Assembly (NCBI GenBank): GCA_029212745.1
Contig: JARGOL010000004.1
Span: forward strand, 186,001-250,000
Direction: 5' to 3'
From: Alcanivoracaceae bacterium
Lineage (GTDB): Bacteria > Pseudomonadota > Gammaproteobacteria > Pseudomonadales > Alcanivoracaceae
DNA: 64,000 bases
The position numbers were made by a program, and so were the translations under genes. This document shows, one piece after another, positions 18,115 to 27,181 of the stretch. How positions within the stretch are numbered: position 1 is the stretch's first letter; each line of letters begins with the position of its first letter. Below the pieces are notes generated by a model. It searched no databases. It saw only the letters and a program-made list of their open reading frames with translations, and was not told the DNA's origin.

Positions 18115-21100
18115 CTACTGTGCCGCAAGGCCAACCTGCACCCCGCTGACCGGTGCCTGGTCGCGCAGGGCTTCTGACTGCAGGAACAGGCGGCCGCTGT
18201 CGACGCCGCCCTCCTGCACCAGCCAGGCCTTGGCGGCCTGGCTACGCTGCGCCGCCAAGGCCTGCAGCCGGTCACCGGCCATGTTGTCTGCGCCGCGCTG
18301 CACCAGCGCCTTGAAGGCGGCACGGGCCACCTCACGCTCGTAGGCATCGCGGGCTTCGCCGTCGGCATCGTCGGCGATCTGTGCAAGCGCATAAGCGTCC
18401 TCACCAGTGAGTTCCCGGTAGGCGTTACGCACCTTGCGACGGAAGTTCCAGCTGTCCACGGCTGTATCGAGACTGTCCCAATCATCGCCCCACAGAGCCG
18501 CGACCTGGTCCTGACGTGCCAGCGCTTCACTGTCCTCGCGGGTCCATGTGCCGGCCAGCTGCATCTGCAGTGTTGGCCGTTCCGCCAGCACCTTGACCAG
18601 CGCATTCAGGCGACTGCGTCCCTGGTCAGACGGGGTCGCGGCCCCGGCGGGGAACGGCACCATGTCCAGGTCATCGCCACCCGCCATGGCCGCGAGCATG
18701 GAAAATGGCGACGTCGCCGCCTTGACCAGGATATTGCCCAGCGCCTTGAGAATAATGCCGCGCACGCTGACGCTGGGATCAGACAGGTCGCCCGATGCTT
18801 TCACCGGCAACTGGATCAGGCCATCGCGGTTGCGCAGGACTGCCAGCCCCAGCTTCACCGGCGCCTTGATGGCCTCCTCACTCTCCACTTTTTCCCCGAG
18901 GTAGAAGTTCTGGGCGCGCAGCTCGGTACGGGAATCCAGCAGCATGCCCTCAAGGGTCATGCGCATGCTCAATCCCAGCTGGCCGCTGGTGACCTCGTGC
19001 CCCACATACAGCCCGGTGTAGGGGGTAAGGCTGGTCATTTCATAATTTTCCAGGGAGATATCAAGATCGCCGTAGGGCGCTTCGGTGGCCAGCTTCAGCG
19101 CACCGTCGACGCGCAACGGCGCATAGCGGTCCACGGACGCGCTGAGCGACAGCTGCGACGGCGACTGGCTGCGGGTATCCACAGATCGCAGACGACCATT
19201 GAGTTCATACAGGCCAAAAGAAAAGTCCGGGCTCATGGACAAATCCTGCATGGCCAGTGAGCTGTCCTTGAGGCGCACATCGCCAAGGCGGATGCGCCAC
19301 TGCGGTGTCTCTCCCACCTTCACCGGTGCAGCCACAGGAATCACCACCCGGTCAGCCACGTGACGCCCCTGTTCGTCGATCACCGTCTCGATAGCCAGGC
19401 CGCTGACATCAGTGCGGCGCACCGCCAGCTCCCGTGCTGCCACATCGACACTGATGTCGGCCAGGTCGAATGCCTGCAGCTGCAGCAGTGGCGCCCCGTC
19501 CAGTTCCAGCACGCTGATCTCGCGCCCGGATACCTGGCCACCGCCCGTTACCTGGATGTTGCCCTGCTCATCCTTCACCGTGGCGCTGATCTCGGCGGAC
19601 ACCTGGCCACCAGCAAGATCAAGCCGGGCCTGCTCCCGCAACCAGGGCTCCAGCGGCAGCAGGCCGACATCCGAGGCCGTCAACGTCAAGTCCACCCGCA
19701 GAGGCTGCAACTGGCCAGCACCGCTGTAGGCCAGCGCGCCCTGGCCAGCAATGGTGGCATCACCCTCATAGGTAAACTCACCCTCACGCCCCCAGAGCAG
19801 ATTTTCCATGACCAGGTTGATGGGGGTAATCAACACCTCGGCAGGCTCACGCAGATTGTCTTCGCGGAATGTCACCCTGCCCTGCTGCAAATCCATGCGC
19901 GCCAGCGCTACCTGCCAGGCCGAGGCGACAGGCTGCGACGGCGTGTCCGTCGGCGCCGTACCTGCGTCCGCCGGGCCAGGTTCGCTGGTCTCTTCCTGCA
20001 CCGTATCCTGCGCTTCTTCCTGTGCACCAGCCGCGCTGTCAGCGACGGTGTCTGCTTCCCCGGTGTCTGCTTCCACAGTACCGGCATCTGCCGGTGGGTC
20101 GAACAGCCCCGCCAGATCAATCCCCGCCGACGTCTGGCGCGCCATCAGGGCAGGCTCGCGCAGGGTCAGGCTGTCGATGGCAAGCGCCTGTTCCGTGGAG
20201 TTCAGGGCCACGCCCTGGATGGTCAACTCGGGCAGTGTCAGGGTGTCCTGCTCCAGTCCCGGCTGGCGCACCCGGAAGTCACGCAGGCGCACGCTGCCAT
20301 CAACCAGCGTCACCAGAACCTCTTCACCACTGAGGTCGACAGAATAATTGGTGGCGATATCCAGCTGCCCCTCGGGAATGTCAAAGCGCAGCTTTTCCCG
20401 GTAGAAGTCGGCGAACGGCGGCAACTCGAGGCCTGCCATTTCCAGACGCCCGTTGAGGATCAGTGGCTCCACCGACATGGAACCACTCCACTCGAAACGC
20501 CCACCCTCGGGACTGGTGATGGCCAGTGAATAGTTGTTGCCATCAGCGCCGTCACTGCGGGTGGAGAAATCCAGGATCTCGAAGTTCAGGTCATCCATGA
20601 CCAGTTCCTGGGGCTCACCCCGGGTCATGTCACGGAAACGGAAATCGCCTGCGGATAACACCAGTTCGCTGATGGAAAATGCCGGTATGCCGGCGCCCTC
20701 ATCCGTCTGCGGTGCTTCGCCTGAATCGGCCAGCGCACGGGCGACAATGTCATCGAAATTGAAATCGCGCGGGCCGGTCTGGGATATGTTGATGCGTGGG
20801 CGGTCCAGCTCCAGCACATCGAAATGCCAGCTCAGCCGAAACAGGGAAGACAGCTCGAAATCCGTATACAGCCGGTCGAAGGCCACGAACTCGGTGCCGT
20901 CGGCATCACGCAGGGCAAAGTTTTCCAGTGTGAGGGTAAGCCCCAGCGGGTTGAACACCACGCGCTCGAGGTCCACGTCACGACCACTGGCCTCAGACAG
21001 GCCGGACTGGATGGAGGAACGCAGCAACGGCGATAGCGCGAAATAGCCGACCAGGCCGTAAACCACATACAGCAGAAACACAATGATGCCGATCCTGTGT

Positions 21101-21138
21101 GAACGTGGCCGCTGACGCCAACTGTCTACAAAGCCCAT
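18115..21138 (-). CDS. DUF748 / AsmA-like envelope protein
   Basis: A 1007-residue protein with an N-terminal membrane anchor (about residues 17-37) and a very long, repetitive beta-rich periplasmic body of the DUF748/AsmA type. Phrases such as F-N-P-L-G-L-T-L-T-L-E-N and L-E-L-D-R-P-R-I-N recur in this family. A low-complexity linker of Ala, Glu, Asp and Thr interrupts it at about 345-405. AsmA-like proteins such as YhdP and TamB form bridges thought to carry phospholipid to the outer membrane. The C-terminal third contains the usual G-L-A-V-L-R-N-R-D-G-L-I-Q-L-P-V block. It follows the thioesterase by 21 bases. Confidence 0.88.
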   Translation of the reverse strand: MGFVDSWRQRPRSHRIGIIVFLLYVVYGLVGYFALSPLLRSSIQSGLSEASGRDVDLERVVFNPLGLTLTLENFALRDADGTEFVAFDRLYTDFELSSLFRLSWHFDVLELDRPRINISQTGPRDFNFDDIVARALADSGEAPQTDEGAGIPAFSISELVLSAGDFRFRDMTRGEPQELVMDDLNFEILDFSTRSDGADGNNYSLAITSPEGGRFEWSGSMSVEPLILNGRLEMAGLELPPFADFYREKLRFDIPEGQLDIATNYSVDLSGEEVLVTLVDGSVRLRDFRVRQPGLEQDTLTLPELTIQGVALNSTEQALAIDSLTLREPALMARQTSAGIDLAGLFDPPADAGTVEADTGEADTVADSAAGAQEEAQDTVQEETSEPGPADAGTAPTDTPSQPVASAWQVALARMDLQQGRVTFREDNLREPAEVLITPINLVMENLLWGREGEFTYEGDATIAGQGALAYSGAGQLQPLRVDLTLTASDVGLLPLEPWLREQARLDLAGGQVSAEISATVKDEQGNIQVTGGGQVSGREISVLELDGAPLLQLQAFDLADISVDVAARELAVRRTDVSGLAIETVIDEQGRHVADRVVIPVAAPVKVGETPQWRIRLGDVRLKDSSLAMQDLSMSPDFSFGLYELNGRLRSVDTRSQSPSQLSLSASVDRYAPLRVDGALKLATEAPYGDLDISLENYEMTSLTPYTGLYVGHEVTSGQLGLSMRMTLEGMLLDSRTELRAQNFYLGEKVESEEAIKAPVKLGLAVLRNRDGLIQLPVKASGDLSDPSVSVRGIILKALGNILVKAATSPFSMLAAMAGGDDLDMVPFPAGAATPSDQGRSRLNALVKVLAERPTLQMQLAGTWTREDSEALARQDQVAALWGDDWDSLDTAVDSWNFRRKVRNAYRELTGEDAYALAQIADDADGEARDAYEREVARAAFKALVQRGADNMAGDRLQALAAQRSQAAKAWLVQEGGVDSGRLFLQSEALRDQAPVSGVQVGLAAQ

Positions 21139-21159
21139 GGTGGATTCCCCGTGCTGTCC

Positions 21160-21963
21160 CTACCCATTGAATTCCCTGTTGGGCTGCACTGATTGCAGCA
21201 CATACCCGATGGCACCGAGGCTGTCGAAAACCTGCGAATGCACCACCCCGGTACCCTGTGGCTGGCACTGTGCCCGTGAAGACAGGGCAATCCAGTCTGT
21301 CGTCGGGTCGCGGCTCAGGGTGAGCACAATGTCTGCATTAATGGTGCCAACACCAGCCCCGTAATTCAGCTGGCCAGTGCCATTGCCCAGGTCAGACAGC
21401 ATACAGGCCTGCTCCAGTGGGGTGACAGCCTGTTGATCGACAATCTGCGCGGGCCAGTGCAGCCAGGCCGTGGATTGACCGCGCTCATCCCAGGGTGTCA
21501 CCGGACGCACCTGCACGTGGGTATGAAAACCGCTGGGGATGGCCAGACCCTTGTCATCCAGCATCTGCTGGATGCTGAACGGGGCAATGCCTTCGGGACC
21601 GGCCGGTGGTGGTTCCGGCACCGGCGCATGGTCAGGCAGCTGCACCGGCTGCTTCTTCTGCCACAGCCCCTCACCGCGTGCCACCAGCTTGTCGCCGGCG
21701 TACAGAGACAGGGCCACCATCTTCATGCGCCGGCCCTCGCGCACTGGTTCCATCACCATGGCCAGCGGTGCCCGAGGCACCGGCCGCAGCATGGTCAGGG
21801 ACAGGCGCGACAGCTGAAAGCCGTCCGTGCCGGGCCATCGGGCCAGGTGATAACCGAACAGCGCCGCCACCGGCCCACCATGCAGGAGGTCCGGGTGCCA
21901 GGGGCTGCGCGCGTACTCGGTGGGCTCGAACAGGTCACCGCGTTGATGGTAGAGGCAGGGCAT
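21160..21963 (-). CDS. Acyl-CoA thioesterase family protein (double hotdog)
   Basis: A 267-residue thioesterase-like protein resembling the TesB/4HBT_3 group, with two hotdog halves. H-P-D-L-L-H-G-G-P-V-A-A-L near the N-terminus is the hotdog helix motif, and the C-terminal half has T-P-L-E-Q-A-C-M-L-S-D-L-G-N-G. Substrates are probably acyl-CoAs; the exact one cannot be read from sequence. I chose the ATG at 21963 because GGAGAG sits six bases upstream, while the in-frame ATG at 21993 overlaps a TACAAT promoter box. It heads a minus-strand run with DUF748 and the SpeE-like gene. Confidence 0.82.
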   Translation of the reverse strand: MPCLYHQRGDLFEPTEYARSPWHPDLLHGGPVAALFGYHLARWPGTDGFQLSRLSLTMLRPVPRAPLAMVMEPVREGRRMKMVALSLYAGDKLVARGEGLWQKKQPVQLPDHAPVPEPPPAGPEGIAPFSIQQMLDDKGLAIPSGFHTHVQVRPVTPWDERGQSTAWLHWPAQIVDQQAVTPLEQACMLSDLGNGTGQLNYGAGVGTINADIVLTLSRDPTTDWIALSSRAQCQPQGTGVVHSQVFDSLGAIGYVLQSVQPNREFNG

Positions 21964-22060
21964 ACAGGTCTCTCCGGCAAATACGGCCGGCATTGTAGCG
22001 GTTGTGATGGCAACGCGCCCGTACCAGAATAGGCGCCACCATGAATCAGAGGGTCAATCC

Positions 22061-22531
22061 ATGAGCAGCGACAACTACCTGCTTAACCTGTGGGAAAAAG
22101 TCGGCAAGATGCCGGCCGGGAAAAAAATCTTTTCCATGTTCTTTGCACGCAAGGCGCCCTACTTCGGCACCATCAGTCCGCTGGTGAAGGAAATCCGGCC
22201 CAACTACGCGGAAGTTTTCTTCAAGAAACGCAATGCCGTGCACAACCATATCCAGACTGTGCATGTGATCGCCATCTGCAACGCACTTGAGATGGCCATG
22301 GGCGCCCTGGCCGAGGCCACTATTCCGAAACACCTGCGCTGGATCCCTCGCGGCATGGACGTGAAGTACACCGCCAAGGCGAGCAGCGACATTACCGCTG
22401 TGGCGGAAACCAGCCCGGAAGACTGGAAGCCGGGCGATCTGCCGGTGCGAGTCAAGGCCATGCGCGAGGACGGCACCGTAGTCGTGGAAGGCACCATCAT
22501 GTTGTACGTGTCCGAGAAGCCGCAGAAGTAA
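22061..22531 (+). CDS. DUF4442 hotdog-fold protein (putative thioesterase)
   Basis: A 156-residue single-domain protein. The core F-F-K-K-R-N-A-V-H-N-H-I-Q-T-V-H-V-I-A-I-C-N-A-L-E (split by the hotdog helix) is characteristic of DUF4442, a family related to PaaI/YiiD-like acyl-CoA thioesterases. GAGGG lies eight bases before the ATG at 22061. It is transcribed divergently from the thioesterase at 21963, so two hotdog proteins share a control region. Biochemical role is unknown. Confidence 0.83.
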   Translation: MSSDNYLLNLWEKVGKMPAGKKIFSMFFARKAPYFGTISPLVKEIRPNYAEVFFKKRNAVHNHIQTVHVIAICNALEMAMGALAEATIPKHLRWIPRGMDVKYTAKASSDITAVAETSPEDWKPGDLPVRVKAMREDGTVVVEGTIMLYVSEKPQK

Positions 22532-22539
22532 CCACCCGG

Positions 22540-22645
22540 CCCTCACCCGTCTCCCACGGGACGAGGGGCTTGAATGTGCGTACCCGACCTCTACCCGCTG
22601 GAACGGAGCGTCCCCTCTCCCTGTGGGAGAGGGCCAGGGTGAGGG
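22540..22645. repeat. REP-like inverted repeat pair
   Basis: Bases 22611-22645 read as a dyad (C-C-C-T-C-T-C-C-C, short loop, G-G-G-A-G-A-G-G-G) followed by CCAGGGTGAGGG. Bases 22540-22566 carry an inverted, diverged copy that starts CCCTCACCC and includes CTCCCACGGGA. Paired, oppositely oriented units of this kind are typical of REP/BIME elements in gammaproteobacterial intergenic DNA. The pair lies after the DUF4442 gene and just before a hairpin terminator. Confidence 0.7.
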
Positions 22646-22687
22646 CTTTGACCCTGGCAGTGTTAACCGGCCGGGCCAGAGAAACGC

Positions 22688-22710
22688 AAATGGGGCCCGC
22701 AGGCCCCTTT
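22688..22710. terminator. Hairpin terminator between convergent genes
   Basis: GGGGCC (22692-22697), loop CGCA, GGCCCC (22702-22707), flanked by AAA and TTT. It lies between the convergent DUF4442 gene and secreted hydrolase and could serve both directions. The T tract is short. Confidence 0.55.
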
Positions 22711-22729
22711 CCCCATACAGGCTGTCGAA

Positions 22730-23917
22730 TCAGTATTCGATGTAGCGCGCTTTCAGGTTGACGCCGGAGTAACCCCAGAAACCGGCCTTGACCAGAATCT
22801 CGTAGGTCCCCTCGCCCCACAGGGTGCAGGTTTCGTTATTGCCCCAGCCACGATCACGGCAGTCATAGCTCCATACTGATACCCCGCCGTGGCGGCGCAC
22901 ATACAGATCCGCCGATCCGCTACCACCACGGGTGGTGATCTCCACCTTGCCCACCGGACCTGCCGGCACCGTCACGGTGAACCTGTCTTCACCGTAAATG
23001 GACTCACCAATCGTTTCATCCAGCACCGTCAGCCAGGTGCCGGAGGCATCCTTGATCAACTTTGCATCTTCGCCATTCAGCAGTGCATTCAGGCGCGCAC
23101 CGCCGGGGTAGAAGTCGGCACTGAAACTGCCGGTGAGCATATCCCCTGCCCACGCCACGCCGAAATCACGCAAGGCAAGGATGTTCTGCTCGCGGGGGAA
23201 GCCGCAGGCAATCTTGGCAACGATATCGCTGTTGTTGCCCTCCGAGTCCACATGGGTGGAGCGGTCCGTCAGCTTGATGCCCACGTACTGGCGCGGCAAA
23301 CCGCGCAGGTCTCCCTGGGTATCATTGAAGGTATTGCACAGCGAGCCGTTGGCCGTCACGGCACGCACCGGGATGCCGGTGGGCGCCAGTGCATCCATGG
23401 CGCGGCCGAAAGGCCCGAATGCGTTAACCGGATCAAACAGCACCAGCCCGGCGATCCGTGCCCCGTTGCCGCTATTGACCATGCGCTCGGCAACCAGGCT
23501 CACATGCAAGCCGCCTGCCGAATGGCCGGACAGCACCAGGTTACCCGCCGGGAACACCCGCCCATCCGGTGATACCGGCGGGTTGTTCGCCAACACATCC
23601 GCTACGCGATTGGCGAGATCAGCGTTACCACCCGACATGGGCGCGTTGATGCTCAGCACCATCATGCCCTGGTTCATCATCGCCACCGCCAGGTCCCGGT
23701 AGTTGCCACCGCCCCGGGTAAAACCGTGCTGCAGGTAGACCGCGCCCACCGCAGTGCCGTTGGGCAGGTACCAGTCGCCGTTGTAGACATCGCCGTTGAA
23801 GGAAACGCTATCGTTGATGACCACGCCCTTGTCGTTCTGCAGCACCACCACACCGGCCTGGGCCAGGCTGGCGCTGAACAGGCACAGGGCCACACATATT
23901 CTGCTGATTATTTTCAT
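22730..23917 (-). CDS. Secreted alpha/beta hydrolase with C-terminal beta-sandwich domain
   Basis: Probable extracellular or periplasmic esterase/lipase of 395 residues. A Sec signal peptide (residues 1-21, ending A-Q-A) follows the ATG at 23917, which has GGAGAG nine bases upstream. The nucleophile elbow is G-H-S-A-G-G (Ser133), and Y-L-Q-H-G-F (about 61-66) is the oxyanion strand. The last 80 or so residues (T-R-G-G-S-G-S-A-D-L-Y-V, then a W-x-Y-x-C pattern and C-T-L-W) look like a pre-peptidase C-terminal (PPC) beta-sandwich, often found on secreted hydrolases. Substrate unknown. It is divergent from yaeQ across a perfect palindrome. Confidence 0.85.
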   Translation of the reverse strand: MKIISRICVALCLFSASLAQAGVVVLQNDKGVVINDSVSFNGDVYNGDWYLPNGTAVGAVYLQHGFTRGGGNYRDLAVAMMNQGMMVLSINAPMSGGNADLANRVADVLANNPPVSPDGRVFPAGNLVLSGHSAGGLHVSLVAERMVNSGNGARIAGLVLFDPVNAFGPFGRAMDALAPTGIPVRAVTANGSLCNTFNDTQGDLRGLPRQYVGIKLTDRSTHVDSEGNNSDIVAKIACGFPREQNILALRDFGVAWAGDMLTGSFSADFYPGGARLNALLNGEDAKLIKDASGTWLTVLDETIGESIYGEDRFTVTVPAGPVGKVEITTRGGSGSADLYVRRHGGVSVWSYDCRDRGWGNNETCTLWGEGTYEILVKAGFWGYSGVNLKARYIEY

Positions 23918-24000
23918 GTCCCGAGCTCTCCGTTTGTTATTCTTCCCTGCCAGGCCACCAGCACGGCTGGCCTGCAGCAGAACCGACCGGTTCCACTGCC

Positions 24001-24026
24001 AGCATGTTATGCTGACCAATTGGTCA
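24001..24026. promoter_or_regulatory. Two adjacent palindromes between the hydrolase and yaeQ
   Basis: TGACCAATTGGTCA (24013-24026) is a perfect 14-base palindrome. Next to it, sharing one base, is AGCAT-GTT-ATGCT (24001-24013). Both lie in the divergent promoter region, about 85-110 bases upstream of each gene. A perfect uninterrupted palindrome of this length is typical of TetR-type or similar dimeric repressors. A TTGACA follows at 24053-24058 on the yaeQ side, but no convincing -10 is seen. Confidence 0.5.
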
Positions 24027-24110
24027 CACTTGACGCACGGAGACACGGATCGTTGACACAACCGCACCCGGCAATGCGGATAACTTATTGGCACTTAAGG
24101 ATTTTTTCTG

Positions 24111-24656
24111 ATGGCCCTGCCTTCCACGCTGTACACGTTCCGCATCGACCTGGCCGACCAGGATCGCGGCCACTACGACCAGCTCAAGCTGAAGCTGCCG
24201 TGCCATCCCTCGGAAACGGTGGAGCGGCTGGTAGTGCGGGCACTGGCCTGGTGCCTGTTCGACAGCCCGGATCTCAAGGCCGGCCCGGACCTGTCTGACC
24301 ACAGTGAATCACCGCTGTACGAACAGGACGCCAGTGGCGAGATCCGCCACCGCATCGAGCTGGGCGAGCCTGACCCGCAACGGATCAAGCGCGCCAGTAA
24401 CCGCGGCACGGCGGTGACCGTGATCACCTATACGCCCAGCGCCGCCACCTGGTGGAAGAAACAGGAAAACGCCCTGCGCGCGTTTGCCGGCGTGGAGGTA
24501 CTTGCCATGCCCGCCGATGCGGTCAGCGCGCTGGCAGCGGAGCTGCCCCGACAGGTGCACTGGCAGGTAATGGTCAGTGAGCGCACCCTGTTTGTCAGTG
24601 ACGAAACGGGCGACAGCACCGAGATCCAGGTGACAGGCTTGCAGGAACGGCGTTAA
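24111..24656 (+). CDS. yaeQ: YaeQ family protein
   Basis: A 181-residue protein with the YaeQ pattern throughout: M-A-L-x-x-T-x-Y-x-F at the start, the D-R-G-H-Y-D-Q-L segment, E-R-L-V-V-R-A-L-A-W-C-L (about 39-50), and I-E-L-G-E-P-D-P-Q-R-I-K-R-A (about 82-95). YaeQ has a PD-(D/E)XK nuclease-like fold; in E. coli it was first noted as a suppressor of RfaH loss, but its role is not established. The stop codon overlaps the stop codon of the convergent gene at 24653 by four bases. Confidence 0.93.
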   Translation: MALPSTLYTFRIDLADQDRGHYDQLKLKLPCHPSETVERLVVRALAWCLFDSPDLKAGPDLSDHSESPLYEQDASGEIRHRIELGEPDPQRIKRASNRGTAVTVITYTPSAATWWKKQENALRAFAGVEVLAMPADAVSALAAELPRQVHWQVMVSERTLFVSDETGDSTEIQVTGLQERR

Positions 24657-25519
24657 ACCGGTGCCAGTTCAGCCTGCCTTGAAAAGTCGTTAAATCGCAA
24701 TGGTGTATTTTTCTCAAGATAACTCCTGGTATCGCCAATCGACGAAAAACCACCGTCGAAAACAGGCGCACCATCAACATCTATGCGCAGCCACACACGG
24801 TCTGCTTCTATTTTTATCTCCGCAATATAGCGTCGAATCTTTCCGCCATCTTCTCTGTCCAGAATTGTGGAGAGCGCCACCGAGGGCAATTTGCCCTCAC
24901 TATCAAACAGCGCAACTACAGTTCTTAGCTCGGCCAGCAATTCTGCCAATCGCACGCCGCGCTCTGCACTAACGGAATCACGAAAAGTCAGGACTTTTCC
25001 GGAACGCACCTCAATATGCCGGCTCTCCGTCTTCAACAAATGGTAAATCACAAGATTGCTGAAAAGCGCCCGGACACGATCGGGCTCGTTTGAACTCAAT
25101 ACATACCGATCTGCAAATTCAGCGTCATCGCATTCAACAACCGGCGCCCTCTCCTCCAAGGTCCGGTCAAGGACTCCTCGGGGTCTAAGCATAAATTCGG
25201 GAACCGAAGAACTGAGATCATGAGCCAGAATGGTGGAGTGCTTTCCGTACTTCGAATACCAGACAACAGATGAGCGCCAGAACACGCCAATACGAGGCTC
25301 GGACTCTACAGACAGATAGAACCGGTGACTTCTACCCACCCAGTCGATTCGACGCAGGCTTTCAAAGCAGCCCTGACAAAGCCATTTACGGAAGATCTCT
25401 TCGGGAACCTTGACCATACCTTCCCTTATGAAGACTTCCTGCCGATCCCGATAGGTGGCATACATATAACAAAAGGTGATAACGATTATCATCAACCCAA
25501 AGATGGTATCCCAATCCAA
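24653..25519 (-). CDS. Hypothetical membrane-anchored protein
   Basis: No family recognised. The product has one N-terminal membrane helix (F-G-L-M-I-I-V-I-T-F-C-Y-M-Y), then a soluble mixed alpha/beta part of about 250 residues with no clear motif. The TTG at 25519 is the best start, with GGAG seven bases upstream; the frame stays open to another TTG at 25609 without a binding site. The gene is clearly richer in A and T than its neighbours, which suggests recent acquisition. It sits alone between yaeQ, whose end it overlaps by four bases, and the divergent ATP-grasp operon. Confidence 0.65.
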   Translation of the reverse strand: MDWDTIFGLMIIVITFCYMYATYRDRQEVFIREGMVKVPEEIFRKWLCQGCFESLRRIDWVGRSHRFYLSVESEPRIGVFWRSSVVWYSKYGKHSTILAHDLSSSVPEFMLRPRGVLDRTLEERAPVVECDDAEFADRYVLSSNEPDRVRALFSNLVIYHLLKTESRHIEVRSGKVLTFRDSVSAERGVRLAELLAELRTVVALFDSEGKLPSVALSTILDREDGGKIRRYIAEIKIEADRVWLRIDVDGAPVFDGGFSSIGDTRSYLEKNTPLRFNDFSRQAELAPV

Positions 25520-25696
25520 ACCCCTGCTCCTGGCGAACTGTTGCCCGGCTACCAGTCTACCCCAGGAGAGCGCTAGCCGGAGGACCGACTGTTTTCTCCC
25601 GGCCACCAAATAATCGTAGCGCTTCCGCCTCCGGTTGCCCTACATTTGCGTCTCCGGGGCCATGGTCATGGCCCCGCGCACACGCACGAGAGCGCC

Positions 25697-27181
25697 ATGA
25701 CGCACGTCATTCTTGTTGTTGAGGACCGCAAGGACTGGTCCGCCTATTACCCGTCACAGAACCTGATGACCGCTCGGGAGTATCTCGACGGGGCGCCATC
25801 GCCAGCCAGCGGCCGCGTGCAGGTGATCAACCTGTGCCGCAACTACCGCTACCTCGGGCCCGGCTATTACTGTTCCCTGCTCGCCGAGGCGCGTGGCCAC
25901 AAGGTGATCCCCAGCGTACGCACGGTGAATGACCTGTCGCGCAAGGCGCTCTACCGCCTGCAGCTGGAGGCCTTTGACGGCGACCTGGACAAGGTGATGC
26001 GCAAGCATCACAAGGACAGCGAGCGCCTGACGCTCAATCTCTATTTTGGCCAGACCGAAATTACCGGCCTCGCCGAACTGGCCCGGCAGATCTTTGACCA
26101 GTTGCCCTGCCCGGTGCTGCAGGTCACGCTGCGACGGCGCGAACACTGGAGCATTGAATCGGTCAAGGCCATCGGCATCAACAACCTCAAGGACTCCGAG
26201 GAAGACCGTTTTGCCGCGGCGCTGGAGGCGTTCAATACCCGTATCTGGCGCAAGCCCGGACGGCGACGCAAATACCGCTACGATCTCGCCATGCTGGTGA
26301 ATCCGGAAGAAGCGCTGCCGCCCTCCAACGGGCGCGCCCTGAAAAAATTTATTCGCGCCGGCAAGGACCTGGGCATCAATGTGGAGCTGGTGGGTCGCGA
26401 GGACTACACGCGCCTGGCGGAATACGATGCACTGTTCATTCGGGAAACCACCGCACTGGATCATCACACCTACCAGTTCGCCCGCAAGGCGGAACAGGAA
26501 GGCATGGTGGTCATGGATGATCCGGCGTCCATCCTGCGCTGCACCAACAAGATCTACTTTGCCGAGCTGATGCAGGCACACAAGGTACCGACACCGGGCA
26601 CGCGTTTCCTGTACCGCGACAGTGAGCCGGACCTGGATGCCTTGATAGACGCGCTGGGTCTGCCCATCGTGCTGAAAATTCCCGACGGGTCTTTCTCACG
26701 CGGGATCAGCAAGGCGGAAACCCGCGAGGCATTGCACAGGGAACTGGCCGGCTATTTCAAGCAGAGTGCCGTGGTGCTGGCGCAGGAATACCTGTACACG
26801 GACTTCGACTGGCGTATCGGCATTCTCAACAACCGCCCCCTGTTTGCCTGCCAATACATGATGAGCAAGGGGCACTGGCAGATCTATCACCACCAGGAAG
26901 GCGGCAAGACCGACAGCGGTGACTTCGCCACGCTGCCGATCCAGCAGGTGCCCTCACGGGTGCTTCGCACGGCGATGAAAGCGGCGCGCCCCATGGGTGA
27001 TGGCCTGTATGGCGTCGACCTCAAACAGAGCGGCGAACGCCTCGCCGTGGTGGAGGTCAATGACAACCCCAACATTGATGCCGGCATCGAGGATCGCTGG
27101 CTCGGCGATGACCTCTACCGCCAGGTGATGCTGGAATTCCTGCGCCGCATGGAAGCACGACGCCTTGGCCTCGCGCTATGA
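25697..27181 (+). CDS. RimK-like ATP-grasp amide ligase with N-terminal RLAN domain
   Basis: A 494-residue protein. The N-terminal 150 or so residues (from V-I-L-V-V-E-D-R-K-D-W through L-C-R-N-Y-R-Y-L-G-P-G-Y-Y-C-S-L-L) are the RimK-like ATP-grasp N-terminal domain. An ATP-grasp domain follows: P-I-V-L-K-I-P-D-G-S-F-S-R-G near 320, the D-F-D-W-R-I-G-I segment, and the metal-binding V-V-E-V-N-D-N-P-N-I-D near 455. The family ligates amino acids to a carboxylate using ATP (RimK adds glutamates to ribosomal protein S6). The gene overlaps the next by ATGA and begins a three-gene operon. The substrate is unknown. Confidence 0.9.
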   Translation: MTHVILVVEDRKDWSAYYPSQNLMTAREYLDGAPSPASGRVQVINLCRNYRYLGPGYYCSLLAEARGHKVIPSVRTVNDLSRKALYRLQLEAFDGDLDKVMRKHHKDSERLTLNLYFGQTEITGLAELARQIFDQLPCPVLQVTLRRREHWSIESVKAIGINNLKDSEEDRFAAALEAFNTRIWRKPGRRRKYRYDLAMLVNPEEALPPSNGRALKKFIRAGKDLGINVELVGREDYTRLAEYDALFIRETTALDHHTYQFARKAEQEGMVVMDDPASILRCTNKIYFAELMQAHKVPTPGTRFLYRDSEPDLDALIDALGLPIVLKIPDGSFSRGISKAETREALHRELAGYFKQSAVVLAQEYLYTDFDWRIGILNNRPLFACQYMMSKGHWQIYHHQEGGKTDSGDFATLPIQQVPSRVLRTAMKAARPMGDGLYGVDLKQSGERLAVVEVNDNPNIDAGIEDRWLGDDLYRQVMLEFLRRMEARRLGLAL

